64,000 nucleotides of DNA from CBDDDW01 sp965226805 (GCA_965226805.1 CBDDDW010000024.1:62001-126000); one strand, 5' to 3'. Shown: positions 1 to 8,226, counted from the stretch's first letter. Notes: generated by a model not told the origin, from the letters alone. Translations and numbers: made by a program.

Positions 1-1670
1 TTAATATCCGCTCGGGATAGCGCCTCTTCAGCCTCCTTGCGCTTCTCCCCGGCCAGATGCCTCTCCTCTTGGAGCTCCTTCAAGAGGCCTTCCGCCCGCC
101 GGTGCTCCGGAGAGCGGAGGGCCTCGGCGTTATCTATGATGTCCTGGGAGAGCCCCAGCCTTGCAGCGATGGTCAGGGCATAGCTCCTACCTGGAAGCCC
201 GAGGGTCAGCTGGTATGTAGGCGCCAGCGTCCGGGGATCCAGCTCTACGCTTGCGTTTATCATACCCGTCTGCTCCTGGGCGAAGGAGCTGACGTCCCGC
301 TGGTGGGTCGTAGCCATGAGGGTAATCCCCCTCTGGGCGAAGTAAAGCAGAATGGCCTTGGCCAGGGCCGCTCCCTCCTCTGGGTCTGTGCTCGTGCCCA
401 GCTCGTCAACCAGCACGAGTGATTTTTCCGTAGCCTGTTGCATAACGGCGCGCAGGTTCTGTATATGGGAGCTGAAGGTAGATAGAGAACGTTGAATGCT
501 TTGCTGGTCGCCGATGTCGGAGTAAACGCCGTCGAACAGGGTGAGGGCTGCTTCCTGGGCCGGCACGTGAAGACCGGCCTGAGCCATCAACGTAATCAGG
601 CCCAGGGTCTTGAGGGCCACGGTCTTGCCCCCAGCGTTGGGCCCGGTTACGAGGAGGACCGGCCACTGGTCCCCGATCTTGAGGCTGATGGGCACAGCCG
701 CCTTCCCCAACAGTGGATGGCGGGCGTCCGACAGCCAGATATACGGGCTCTCGGCGTCGATCAGAGTAGGAGGCGATCCTTTGATTGCGTGAGCGTACCG
801 AGCCTTGGCAAAGGCCAGATCAAGCTGGGCCAGCAGGTCCAGTCCTCGAAGGAGGTGGCTGCTGTGGGCCTCGACTTCGGCCGAGAGGGAACGCAGCACC
901 CTCTCCTCTTCCCGCTGTTGGGCCAGGCTGAGCTCTCGCCAGAGATTGCCCAGCTCGATTCCGGAGGTAGGCTCCACGAAAAGGGTGGCGCCGCTGTCGG
1001 AGACATCGTGGACAATCCCCGGTAGGCGTTGCTTCATATCCGTCTTTACCAACAGGACCATCCGGCCGTTCCGTTGAGTAATGATTGGCTCTTGAAGGAC
1101 GTTGTGGCGCTCCATACGCCTCAGGGTCCGCTCCAGGGCCTCTTGGAGCTGCTGGTGGGCGGAGCGGGCTTCGGATCGCAGCTCTCTTAAAGCCGGGCTG
1201 GCGCTGTCCAGGACCTCACCGGACCGGCCAATTGAGCGAAAAATCTCCTTCTCCAGCTCCCGGAGCACCGGCAGCCCCTGAGCCATGCTTCGAAGAAGGG
1301 GCATGTCCTTCCCACGGAGAACGGCCTCACGCGCACCCTGGAACGCGTTCAGGGTGTCGTGCAGGTCCCGCAGCTCTTCGCCAGCGAGGACACCTCCGAG
1401 CGCCGCCCGCTGAAGGGGGTCCCGAAGGTCCTTGGCCTCCTCCAGGTCCAGAACGAGGCCGCCATCCAGAAAACGGCGGCCCTCCAGGGTCTCCTCCTGC
1501 CGGCGTAACACGTCAGCGGCATCGTATGAGGGCGCCAGTCTGCGGGCCAGCTCCATGGCCGGCGAGTAGGTGGTATAGCGGGCGAGCTGCTCGCGCACCA
1601 GGTCGAACTCCAGCAGGCGCAGGGCCTCTTCCCGGAGGTCTGTGGGAGAGGGGATATCTCCCGGAGACAT
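1..1670 (-). CDS. mutS2: MutS2-family ATPase/endonuclease, 3' end cut by window edge
   Basis: MutS2 proteins bind branched DNA or collided ribosomes and carry a MutS-type ATPase and, usually, a C-terminal Smr nuclease domain. Translating the minus strand from position 1670 gives about 556 residues without a stop: an N-terminal helical core, then a Walker A motif GPNAGGKT near residue 340, a DELGTSTDPEEG-type Walker B and a TTHQ-like switch region. The usual MutS2 length is near 780, so the linker and any Smr domain lie outside the window. The ATG at 1668-1670 is a conservative start. An in-frame GTG at 1722-1724 overlaps the hicB stop as GTGA and could be the true start, adding 18 residues; neither has a clear ribosome-binding site. 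It follows hicA-hicB on the same strand. Confidence 0.9.
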   Translation of the reverse strand, partial: MSPGDIPSPTDLREEALRLLEFDLVREQLARYTTYSPAMELARRLAPSYDAADVLRRQEETLEGRRFLDGGLVLDLEEAKDLRDPLQRAALGGVLAGEELRDLHDTLNAFQGAREAVLRGKDMPLLRSMAQGLPVLRELEKEIFRSIGRSGEVLDSASPALRELRSEARSAHQQLQEALERTLRRMERHNVLQEPIITQRNGRMVLLVKTDMKQRLPGIVHDVSDSGATLFVEPTSGIELGNLWRELSLAQQREEERVLRSLSAEVEAHSSHLLRGLDLLAQLDLAFAKARYAHAIKGSPPTLIDAESPYIWLSDARHPLLGKAAVPISLKIGDQWPVLLVTGPNAGGKTVALKTLGLITLMAQAGLHVPAQEAALTLFDGVYSDIGDQQSIQRSLSTFSSHIQNLRAVMQQATEKSLVLVDELGTSTDPEEGAALAKAILLYFAQRGITLMATTHQRDVSSFAQEQTGMINASVELDPRTLAPTYQLTLGLPGRSYALTIAARLGLSQDIIDNAEALRSPEHRRAEGLLKELQEERHLAGEKRKEAEEALSRADI

Positions 1671-1720
1671 GGGCAGACCGGGCGAGCTCGCCTTCGTCTC
1701 GTCGTAGTGGGGAACTTTAC

Positions 1721-1933
1721 TCACGAAATAGCAATGTACTCAGCAAATGATTGCGTCTCAGGGATTGGTAGATCGTCATCCAGAAGCCCTCTCACGTGCA
1801 TCTGGACTGCCGAATGCATGTTCTCTTGAACCTCTTCACGGGTCTCACCCGTGGCTGCGCAGCCCGGCAAATCAGGGGAATAAGCTGAATAGTTACCATT
1901 ACACTTCTCGATGACCACCAGGAAACGGTACAT
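1721..1933 (-). CDS. hicB: HicB-family antitoxin (short form)
   Basis: A 70-residue protein with the HicB partial RNase H-like fold signature: a beta strand (YRFLVVIEK), then YSAYSPDLPGCAATGET and a helix. The DLPGC..G.T pattern is the family hallmark. HicB proteins bind and block HicA and often repress their own operon; this short form has no recognisable C-terminal DNA-binding domain, so autoregulation is unclear. It starts one base after the hicA stop codon, with an AGGAGG-type ribosome-binding site inside the hicA end. Its TGA stop overlaps a possible GTG start of mutS2. Confidence 0.85.
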   Translation of the reverse strand: MYRFLVVIEKCNGNYSAYSPDLPGCAATGETREEVQENMHSAVQMHVRGLLDDDLPIPETQSFAEYIAIS

Positions 1934-1934
1934 T

Positions 1935-2129
1935 CTAGTCTGCCTCCTTCAATCGGGCTTGCTTCATGATGCTATTGAGTGTCCCAGGGGCCAAATCGTG
2001 ACTAAGGCGGCCCGCTATCGTCACTCGGCCTCGCTTCTCAGGGTGCCTATATTGCCGATGGCTTCCTTTTGTTGTCACCAGGTACCAGCCATCCTCTCGT
2101 ATTATCTTTATTATTTCACGGACCTTCAC
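1935..2129 (-). CDS. hicA: HicA-family mRNA interferase toxin
   Basis: A 64-residue protein of the HicA toxin family, a small dsRBD-like ribonuclease that cleaves mRNA during translation. The conserved KGSHRQYRHP segment holds the catalytic histidine. The end shows GTLNSIMKQARL, the usual last helix. It is first in a tight hicA-hicB pair (toxin first, as is usual for HicAB). Length and motif are complete, so the toxin may be active. It lies 96 bases from the end of the upstream acVLRF1 gene on the same strand, so transcription could continue through vlrf1-hicA-hicB-mutS2. Confidence 0.85.
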   Translation of the reverse strand: MKVREIIKIIREDGWYLVTTKGSHRQYRHPEKRGRVTIAGRLSHDLAPGTLNSIMKQARLKEAD

Positions 2130-2225
2130 TGAAATTATCCATTCACGTTACAGAGCTTCACAGCCCGCGTCGTATCACTTTGTTTCTCTGCCGTTGAACT
2201 GCGGTCCCTGAGGAGCCACCATATT

Positions 2226-3041
2226 TCACTCGACCCTCAGCACCCGGCTCTCCCAAATCGTCTCGATGATGCCATCAAGGGCCGCGCGTTTCGGCTCGCG
2301 GACGTTGAGGACCCGGCCCAGGATTCTTGGCGACTGTTTTTGCAGGAAATCGCATTCCTTGAGAAACCCCCTCAGGGTGAATTTCTCGCCGCCTAGAAGG
2401 ATGTAATCGAACCGCTCCTCGAAGGGCGTGAATTGGCGCTCTACGACGGCGCATGTCTTCTTGAATAGCTCGTGGACCTGTTTTTCCCGGACCCGCTGGA
2501 ACCGCTTCTGAGAGGTACCTCCGGCACTGTGCCTGCCCTTCACATATCTGGCGTCGGTCTTGGAGGACACCAGGGAGTCACCGTGAAACACGCCGATGGA
2601 AAACCTCCCTAGTCGGAGCAGCACCACGCCGATGACAAGCTCCCTCGCAAAAAGCGAGCGAAGCGGCGACGTATCCCAGCCCTTTACGACCAGGCTGCTC
2701 TCCAAAGGGAAGGGGGGCAAGATGGCCAGCAGGCCGGACTCGCTCCAAAACAGGACGGCGCCCGTCTCTGAGCTCTCCACGCGCGGACCAATCGCCTTCA
2801 GCCACTCCTGCGCCGGGGGCTTCATGTCCTGCAAGGTCCGGAGGGATTCCTGAAACTTTCCAGGGGCAGAATACACCGTAACGCCTTCAGGAATGTCCCT
2901 CGCCTCCAGGCCGGTCAGAAGAGCGGCCAGGGCCGACCTGCCCACCCGGCGGTCTTCTACCACGTTCAGAACGTCGCCCGCTGTTTCCACCTCGTAAGTC
3001 AAGGGACCTCCCCTCCAATCCCTGCCAATCCACCACTCCAA
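2226..3041 (-). CDS. acVLRF1-family peptidyl-tRNA hydrolase/release factor
   Basis: A 271-residue protein that I assign to the bacterial Vms1/eRF1-like (VLRF1) family, called acVLRF1 in Actinobacteria and Chloroflexi. Known members resemble eukaryotic Vms1/ANKZF1, which release nascent chains from tRNA on stalled 60S subunits using a GxxQ-type catalytic loop. Here residues about 174-188 read GGTSQKRFQRVREKQ, close to the GGSQ loop of Vms1, preceded by the strand FSIGVFHGDSLVSSK. The C-terminal part ends YILLGGEKFTLRGFLKEC. The start is TTG at 3041; no ATG fits. The neighbours hicAB and mutS2 (the latter linked to ribosome collision in some bacteria) suggest a translation-quality theme, but that is inference. 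Confidence 0.7.
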   Translation of the reverse strand: MEWWIGRDWRGGPLTYEVETAGDVLNVVEDRRVGRSALAALLTGLEARDIPEGVTVYSAPGKFQESLRTLQDMKPPAQEWLKAIGPRVESSETGAVLFWSESGLLAILPPFPLESSLVVKGWDTSPLRSLFARELVIGVVLLRLGRFSIGVFHGDSLVSSKTDARYVKGRHSAGGTSQKRFQRVREKQVHELFKKTCAVVERQFTPFEERFDYILLGGEKFTLRGFLKECDFLQKQSPRILGRVLNVREPKRAALDGIIETIWESRVLRVE

Positions 3042-3501
3042 CCCCGTTCGTCTCGACTCATAAATTAGTATACTACAGAGCGTTAGGAGGCCCGGCAGAG
3101 AGCCTCACTTGCGCACACGCCAGGCCTGCCAACAGAGACGAGGGCCCTTCGGTCGGGGCCTTCCCTGCCCAGGAAGAGAGCGATCCTAGACGATCAGTGG
3201 TGGGGAAGAGCCTCCTGAAGGCGTGCCATTACATTGACTTGCCACCCTGTGGGTTAACACACTAGGACGATCTCCTGGAACGAAAGCCGGTGCCTTCTTT
3301 GGGCCCCGCTTGACTATATCGATACGACGGCAGCGGGAATCATCCGGCTCGCACGTGACATGCTCCCTTTGATACAATTACTACATAGCATCCCTTGACA
3401 GAATTCGGGCCCACACACGACAATAAAGTCGCCCTATCGTCCAGTACATTTGGACAGCCCGACTCTCTCGACCCGTGAGCGGTGGTAGGTGTGCCCGCGA
3501 A
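3042..3501. other. Intergenic stretch without recognised gene
   Basis: No convincing reading frame is present between the divergent acVLRF1 and ferredoxin genes. The only longer frame, on the minus strand at 3186-3377, has no family features. The stretch has AT-rich patches with a TTGACA hexamer near 3395 that might serve as a -35 box for the ferredoxin, but I find no well-spaced -10 box. I see no tRNA or repeat here. Confidence 0.4.
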
Positions 3502-3741
3502 ATGACCTACGTTATCGCAGAGCCCTGTATCGGAGTCAAGGATTCCGCCTGCGTAGATGTCTGTCCCGTAGACTGTATCCACAGCAACGACTCCGAAGAG
3601 ATGTATTTTATCGATCCAATTGAGTGTATCGACTGCGGCGCCTGTGAGCCGGTGTGTCCAGTAACAGCCATCTTCTACGAGTATTCGGTCCCGAGCCAGT
3701 GGCACCAGTATACCGCCAAGAACGCCGACTTCTTCCAATAG
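3502..3741 (+). CDS. 7Fe-type (3Fe-4S/4Fe-4S) ferredoxin
   Basis: A 79-residue soluble electron carrier. The first cluster motif is CIGVKDSACVDVCPVDCI (Cys-x7-Cys-x3-Cys-Pro), the spacing of FdxA-type seven-iron ferredoxins. The second is CIDCGACEPVCPVTAI, a classic 4Fe-4S motif. The ATG at 3502 starts MTYVIAEPC, the common start of this family; an in-frame GTG at 3475 would add an unusual nine-residue leader and is less likely. It stands alone, with apt 145 bases downstream, so its redox partner cannot be read from context. Confidence 0.9.
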   Translation: MTYVIAEPCIGVKDSACVDVCPVDCIHSNDSEEMYFIDPIECIDCGACEPVCPVTAIFYEYSVPSQWHQYTAKNADFFQ

Positions 3742-3885
3742 CTCCCGCACTCGTTACCGGCCCATAGCCAGCCGTCGTCACCTCGTCATCCACCTTGACT
3801 GCACCCTTGGCCTCTACTAAACTGCAACTCGTCCGCGCCCGAGGGACCGGGCGGACCGGCATACGTAGGCAGTAGGGGGCCCGGC

Positions 3886-4398
3886 ATGGATTTGAAACGG
3901 TACATCCGAGACGTTCCCGATTTTCCAACTCCGGGAATTTTGTTCCGCGACATCACACCATTGTTGAAAGAGCCGAAGGCCTTCAATTACGTTCTGGACC
4001 GGCTATCAGAGCACTACGAGGGGAGACCCATTGACACCATCGTCGCGATTGAAGCCAGGGGATTCCTTTTCGGAGCGCCATTGGCCAGCCGGCTCGGGAA
4101 ACCCCTAGTGCCGGCGCGCAAAGAGGGGAAGCTCCCCGCCGAATCGATTCGGACGGAATACTCGCTGGAATACGGCACCAACGTGGTGGAGATACACAAG
4201 GACGGGATCGATGCCGGGCAAAGAGTGCTGATAGTGGATGACCTTCTGGCCACGGGCGGTACCCTGGCAGCTGCGGCGCATCTCGTGGAAGAGGTGGGGG
4301 GGCTCGTGGAGAGCCTGGCCATCGTGGTGGAGCTCACGGAGCTGGCTGGGAGGAGCCGCCTCCCCGGCCATGATATATTTTCGCTGGTTCAATATTGA
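3886..4398 (+). CDS. apt: Adenine phosphoribosyltransferase
   Basis: A 170-residue cytosolic purine-salvage enzyme converting adenine and PRPP to AMP. It begins MDLKRYIRDVPDFPTPGILF, with the family's DFP.PGI.FRDITPLL segment. The PRPP-binding motif VLIVDDLLATGGT is at about residues 117-129, and RKEGKLP matches the adenine-type loop. Length is normal for the family. A GGGGG stretch lies just upstream of the ATG. The downstream metallo-hydrolase begins about 50 bases later. Confidence 0.95.
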   Translation: MDLKRYIRDVPDFPTPGILFRDITPLLKEPKAFNYVLDRLSEHYEGRPIDTIVAIEARGFLFGAPLASRLGKPLVPARKEGKLPAESIRTEYSLEYGTNVVEIHKDGIDAGQRVLIVDDLLATGGTLAAAAHLVEEVGGLVESLAIVVELTELAGRSRLPGHDIFSLVQY

Positions 4399-4449
4399 AC
4401 GACGCAGCCCGAGGGTGAGGACCGAGGCAGAGTACAGGCGGATCGAGTC

Positions 4450-5290
4450 TTGGCAGACAGCGTAACTATCGGTAATGTAGAGATCCTGGCTCTTCTGGAT
4501 ATGGTGCCGCCTCCCTACGAAACGGGAGAGTTCTTCCCAGACGTACCACCGGAGGCCTGGGCACCCTATAAGGCCGACCATCTGGAGGAAGGGAAACTCC
4601 AACTATACTACGGATGTTTCGCTCTGCGGTCCCAGGGCCGGGTGCTCATGGTAGACACGGGCATGGGACCGGGTCCCCACCCGACCCGCGGCAACCGGAC
4701 CGGCGACCTGCTGAACCAGCTTAAACGGCAGGGAATCGGCCCCGAGGACGTTGATATCGTGGTCCACACCCACCTGCATGTCGACCATATCGGGTGGAAT
4801 GTGACCGTAGAGGGGGGCCGGCAGAGGCCCACTTTCCCAATGGCCCGCTATCTCGTGCCAAAGGCGGACTGGGACCACTTCACCACGGCATCGATGCTCG
4901 AGGAAGCCCCCTACGTGAGGGACTCCGTCGTCCCCCTGGAAGGTCTTCAAGTCATGGACCTAATCGAAGGCGAGCATGCCATCACCCCAGAGGTCTCCAC
5001 CCTGCCTACTCCGGGCCACACACCGGGCCACCTCAACGTCCTTATCAGTTCCCCAGGGCCAGAAGGGCGTAATCGTGGGCGACGTGCTCCACAGCCAAGT
5101 GCAGGTCCAGAACCCGGACTGGTGCACGCGGGCCGACCTGGACAAGGACCTGGGACTGAAGACCCGCCGGGACATGCTGGAGCGCATGGAACGGGAGAGC
5201 TTCATCGTGGCGGCGGGACACTTCAAGCCGAGGGAGAACTTCGGCAGAGTGGCAAGGCGCGAGGGCCGCCGGTATTGGCAGGTGGTGTAG
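4450..5290 (+). pseudogene. MBL-fold metallohydrolase with a one-base frameshift
   Basis: A metallo-beta-lactamase-fold hydrolase of about 280 residues; substrate unknown. The first part, from a TTG start at 4450, carries the zinc site HTHLHVDHIGWN and later TPGHTPGH. Near residue 200 the frame moves: the second part, GVIVGDVLHS followed by AAGHF, lies in the +1-shifted frame and ends at 5290. The break coincides with a run of four C at 5051-5054. With three C the frames join as ...LISSQGQKG..., so there is one extra base. This could be a recent mutation or an assembly error. A later ATG at 4501 would lose the conserved beginning. Confidence 0.8.
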
Positions 5291-5312
5291 TGCAGCAGAA
5301 GGAGGATAGGAA

Positions 5313-5816
5313 ATGCCAAGGGCATTCTGGGTCATCCAAGACCCTCAGACCTTTTTCACGTCCCACCCGGGTCCCCCATCCTACGGGTTCAAAGAGCGGT
5401 TCAACGAAAAGGCAGGATTACTAAGACCGGGCGATATCCTCGTAGATCAGCTCACATCCAAACGGAAGAAGGGCCATACGATGTACGGAGGCTTTGTGGG
5501 GGTACTTAGGGTCTCCGTGTGGGACGGGGGTGAGGTATTACGCTACCTCGATCTACCGTGGACTCTCTCCCAGTGGCCATATCGGGTAAGGGTTGAGTAT
5601 CTGTTTAAAGCCGCGAATCCGGATCAGATGGTGAAGTATGACCAGGGGATGAGGAACCGACTAGGAGTGTGTCGTTACAATCCTACAGACCCTAGCAGCC
5701 GAATCAAGCCACCAGGGTGGACGCAAGGGAAGACCTTGATCGAACTGCGAACAAAAGACCTGAGAACAATCCTGCATGCACTAGAAACTAGGAGCGGCCA
5801 AAGAATCCCGCTCTGA
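5313..5816 (+). CDS. Uncharacterised protein, EVE/PUA-like
   Basis: A 167-residue cytosolic protein. MPRAFWVIQDPQTFF followed by GDILVDQLTSKRKKGHTMYGG and a run of beta strands resembles EVE or ASCH-type PUA-like domains, which often bind modified bases or RNA; this is a weak, pattern-based guess. The start has a strong GGAGGA ribosome-binding site and lies 22 bases after the metallo-hydrolase, so the two may be co-transcribed. The C-terminal half has no features I recognise. Confidence 0.5.
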   Translation: MPRAFWVIQDPQTFFTSHPGPPSYGFKERFNEKAGLLRPGDILVDQLTSKRKKGHTMYGGFVGVLRVSVWDGGEVLRYLDLPWTLSQWPYRVRVEYLFKAANPDQMVKYDQGMRNRLGVCRYNPTDPSSRIKPPGWTQGKTLIELRTKDLRTILHALETRSGQRIPL

Positions 5817-5847
5817 GCTAATTCAGTAGTGTAGGTATCTGTAGCGC

Positions 5848-5917
5848 TAGTAGCCTCGTAGGCGTGGGCTGCTCGCAGCATCGTTCCCGCCTCAAATGGC
5901 CGTCCTCGACGAAGGGA
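5848..5917 (-). pseudogene. Remnant of an amidase 3' end
   Basis: About 70 bases on the minus strand encode GRPFEAGTMLRAAHAYE, closely matching GRPFEEEMVLRAAHAYE at the C-terminus of the intact amidase at 6838-8226. The DNA identity is visible by eye (shared block CGTAGGCGTGGGCTGCTCGC). Nothing upstream of this fragment on the minus strand matches the rest of an amidase. It is probably the end of a lost paralogue or a partial duplication made when the Fic/Doc pair entered the locus. Confidence 0.65.
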
Positions 5918-6047
5918 CCCTCATTTGGGAGTTGTTCGAAACCGGGACATGCTGAGTTTGCTAGCCAGCTATAATCGGCATATAATGTACTCAACTAGGT
6001 TGTAGAAACCCGATAGAGTACATCGGACTACATCAGGAAGGTCAATT

Positions 6048-6242
6048 TTGAATTCCGGCAAGGCCCAAAAGGGTAACAACCGCAAGTTAAGAAACCAGAA
6101 GTCCGCGACTAGGGAGCGCCGGCCGCCTGGGGCTGAGACTGGCTCAGATCATTCAGCTAAGCAGAAGGAATTGGTCGAACGGGCCGCTGATCTTGCCATT
6201 GAATTGCATAAAGATGCCTTGAGGGAGCTCGAGCGTCACTAA
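6048..6242 (+). CDS. Small basic protein, candidate antitoxin partner
   Basis: A 64-residue, highly charged protein with a disordered basic first half (KNNRK, KSATRERR) and a helical second half AADLAIELHKDALRELERH. The TTG start at 6048 follows an AGGAAGG ribosome-binding site at good spacing, which decides the start. It ends right where the Fic/Doc coding similarity begins. Small upstream partners of Doc-type Fic proteins are usually antitoxins, so that role is inferred from position. I do not recognise the family. Confidence 0.55.
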   Translation: MNSGKAQKGNNRKLRNQKSATRERRPPGAETGSDHSAKQKELVERAADLAIELHKDALRELERH

Positions 6243-6330
6243 GAGGCAGTATTGGTTCCTCACTGCTGATCAGGTTGAATTCATCGTATTCCGGCTGGCA
6301 TCGAAGCTGTATCCAGATTACCCTGACCCG

Positions 6331-6810
6331 ATGCCTGATTTCCAATACCTCGGCGGCAGCCATGGAAAAGGTCTCCTAGAATCTGCACTGGCCGAACCCT
6401 CCCAGACGTTCAGCGGGCGCTTCCTTCATAGGACAATATTCGACAAAGCAGCCGTCCTCCTGCGCTCGATGATCAAGAACCACCCCTTTATAGATGGAAA
6501 CAAACGAATGGCGCTGACGACGGTGAGCGTGTTCCTTACCCTCAATAAGTATTTGTTTTACGCTCCAAGAGATGAGGCCGTCGAGCAATGTCTGGCGATA
6601 GCGAGTGCACCGGGCAATGTAGACTGGCGTCCCTATAGCAAATGGTTGCGCCGCAATTCAATAAGCTTGGATAAGCTGCAGGAGATGGCACCGGCGCAAA
6701 AGAGGAAATGGGTCAAGGGCGTTTCGATTGCCCTGAATACCCTGACACGCGAAACCAATTACCTGCGCAAGTCTTTGCTGACCCTGGACTTGCGTGCCCC
6801 TAAAAAGTGA
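6331..6810 (+). CDS. Fic/Doc-family protein (death-on-curing toxin type)
   Basis: Contains the Fic-fold motif HPFIDGNKRMA at about residues 51-61, the Doc-like variant of HPFxxGNGR; Doc proteins phosphorylate EF-Tu and other Fic proteins AMPylate targets. Upstream are GKGLLESALAEPSQTF, the usual Doc entry. The reported start is the first ATG, but coding similarity (WFLTADQVEFI) clearly continues upstream in frame to about 6247. No ATG, GTG or TTG exists between the in-frame stop at 6220 and 6331, so the true start is unresolved: a rare codon, frameshifting from the upstream gene, or a lost start. The C-terminus is about 60 residues longer than P1 Doc. Confidence 0.8.
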   Translation: MPDFQYLGGSHGKGLLESALAEPSQTFSGRFLHRTIFDKAAVLLRSMIKNHPFIDGNKRMALTTVSVFLTLNKYLFYAPRDEAVEQCLAIASAPGNVDWRPYSKWLRRNSISLDKLQEMAPAQKRKWVKGVSIALNTLTRETNYLRKSLLTLDLRAPKK

Positions 6811-6837
6811 AGCAGGATTCGGACCGGCTAATCCCGG

Positions 6838-8226
6838 TCACACCGGCGGCCTGCGCTTATGCCAGTCGGTGGCCTGCTCGTAGGCGTGGGCTGCTCGCAG
6901 CACCATCTCCTCTTCAAATGGCCTTCCCGCAAGCTGAAGGCCTATGGGTAAGCCGTCCTCAGAGAACCCGCAGGGCACCGTTATAGCGGGGAAGCCGTTG
7001 AGGTTGAAGGGCCGGGTGTACTGGGTCAGGGATGTGGTCGAGCCTACGGTACTGTCCCCAACCTGCACTTTCGAGGCGCCGATTTTGTGGGCTGTTACGG
7101 GCTCTGTGGGCCCCGCGAGAATGTCCACATCACTAAGTAGCTCGCGGCTCTGGCGGTTGAACAGGGTCCGGGCCCGCTGCGCCTGGAGGTAATCGGCGGC
7201 CGAGAAGAAGAACCCCGCCTCCAGGCGAAGACGCACCGGGTGGGACAGCTGGGAGCCACGTGTCCGCAACAGCTCACTGTGGTACGCCGTGGCTTCGCTC
7301 ATTAGGATGACCGTGGAGATTGCCTGGGCCTGATGGTACATCGGCCAGGACACCTCCCTGACGGTAGCACCCATCTCACCCAGGACGTCGATTGCCCTGC
7401 GCACCGCCTGCTCCACCTGTGGGTCGATCGGGACCTGGAAGTACTCCTTCGGCACTCCAATCCTGAGTCCCTTGATGTCTCCTGTAAGGGCATTGGTATA
7501 GTCGGGCACCGGCATGTCAGCGGATGCGGGATCTTTGGGATCGTACCCGGCCAAGGCATTCATCACGAGGGCGCAGTCCTCCACGCTGCGGGTCAGCGGG
7601 CCGGGGTGGTCCAGGCTCCAGCTCAAAGGAGTTAGTCCATAGCGGCTGAGTCGGCCGTAGGTGGGCTTGAGGCCGGCGATGCCGCACAGGGCGGCGGGAA
7701 TCCGGATGGAACCTCCCGTATCGCTGCCCATGGTGAGGGCGCACTCCCCCGAGACCGCGGCGGAGCCGGAGCCGCCACTGGATCCTCCCGCTATCAGCTC
7801 GGGATTCCAGGGATTATGCATATCGCCGTAGTCCGGGTTCTCCCCTGTCGGGCCGTATGCGAATTGGTGCAGGTTCAGCTTCCCTATAAGAATAGCTCCA
7901 GCCTGCTTGAACCTCTCGGCGATGGTACAGTCGAAATCTGGGATATGGCCATCGAAGATCCTCGAGCCGGAAGTGGTGCGGACTCCCCTGGTGTGATAGA
8001 GGTCCTTCAGGCCCAGCGGAACCCCGTGGAGGGGACCGCGATATTTGCCGGCGGCTATCTCCCGCTCAGCCTGCCGGGCCGCCGCGACCGCCTGCTCCGG
8101 GAGCAGGGTAATGAACGAGTTCAGCGTGGGCTCCAGGCTGTGAATGCGCTGGAGGTGGGTCTGGATGATTTCAACAGGCGAGACGGCCTTCCTCCTGACC
8201 AGCTTCGAAAGCTCGCCCGCGGTCAT
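6838..8226 (-). CDS. Amidase-signature enzyme, GatA-like
   Basis: A 462-residue amidase-signature hydrolase. The Ser-cisSer-Lys triad is visible: Lys in GVPLGLKDL (about residue 74), the Gly/Ser-rich AGGSSGGSGSA and the nucleophile region GSDTGGSIRIPAA. The whole length is near GatA of Glu/Asp-tRNA amidotransferase, and a GatC-like gene lies 28 bases upstream on the same strand, but there is no GatB here. It may be GatA in a transamidation complex or an amidase with a GatC-like partner. The start MTAGELSKLVRRKAVSPVEI is normal for the family. Confidence 0.85.
   Translation of the reverse strand: MTAGELSKLVRRKAVSPVEIIQTHLQRIHSLEPTLNSFITLLPEQAVAAARQAEREIAAGKYRGPLHGVPLGLKDLYHTRGVRTTSGSRIFDGHIPDFDCTIAERFKQAGAILIGKLNLHQFAYGPTGENPDYGDMHNPWNPELIAGGSSGGSGSAAVSGECALTMGSDTGGSIRIPAALCGIAGLKPTYGRLSRYGLTPLSWSLDHPGPLTRSVEDCALVMNALAGYDPKDPASADMPVPDYTNALTGDIKGLRIGVPKEYFQVPIDPQVEQAVRRAIDVLGEMGATVREVSWPMYHQAQAISTVILMSEATAYHSELLRTRGSQLSHPVRLRLEAGFFFSAADYLQAQRARTLFNRQSRELLSDVDILAGPTEPVTAHKIGASKVQVGDSTVGSTTSLTQYTRPFNLNGFPAITVPCGFSEDGLPIGLQLAGRPFEEEMVLRAAHAYEQATDWHKRRPPV

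Noticed and set aside
1085..1750. 221-residue plus-strand frame, rich in Pro and Arg
   Set aside because: It lies antisense to mutS2 and has the biased composition of a shadow frame.
3186..3377. Minus-strand frame of 63 residues in front of the ferredoxin
   Set aside because: No start signal and no conserved pattern; mixed composition of noncoding DNA.
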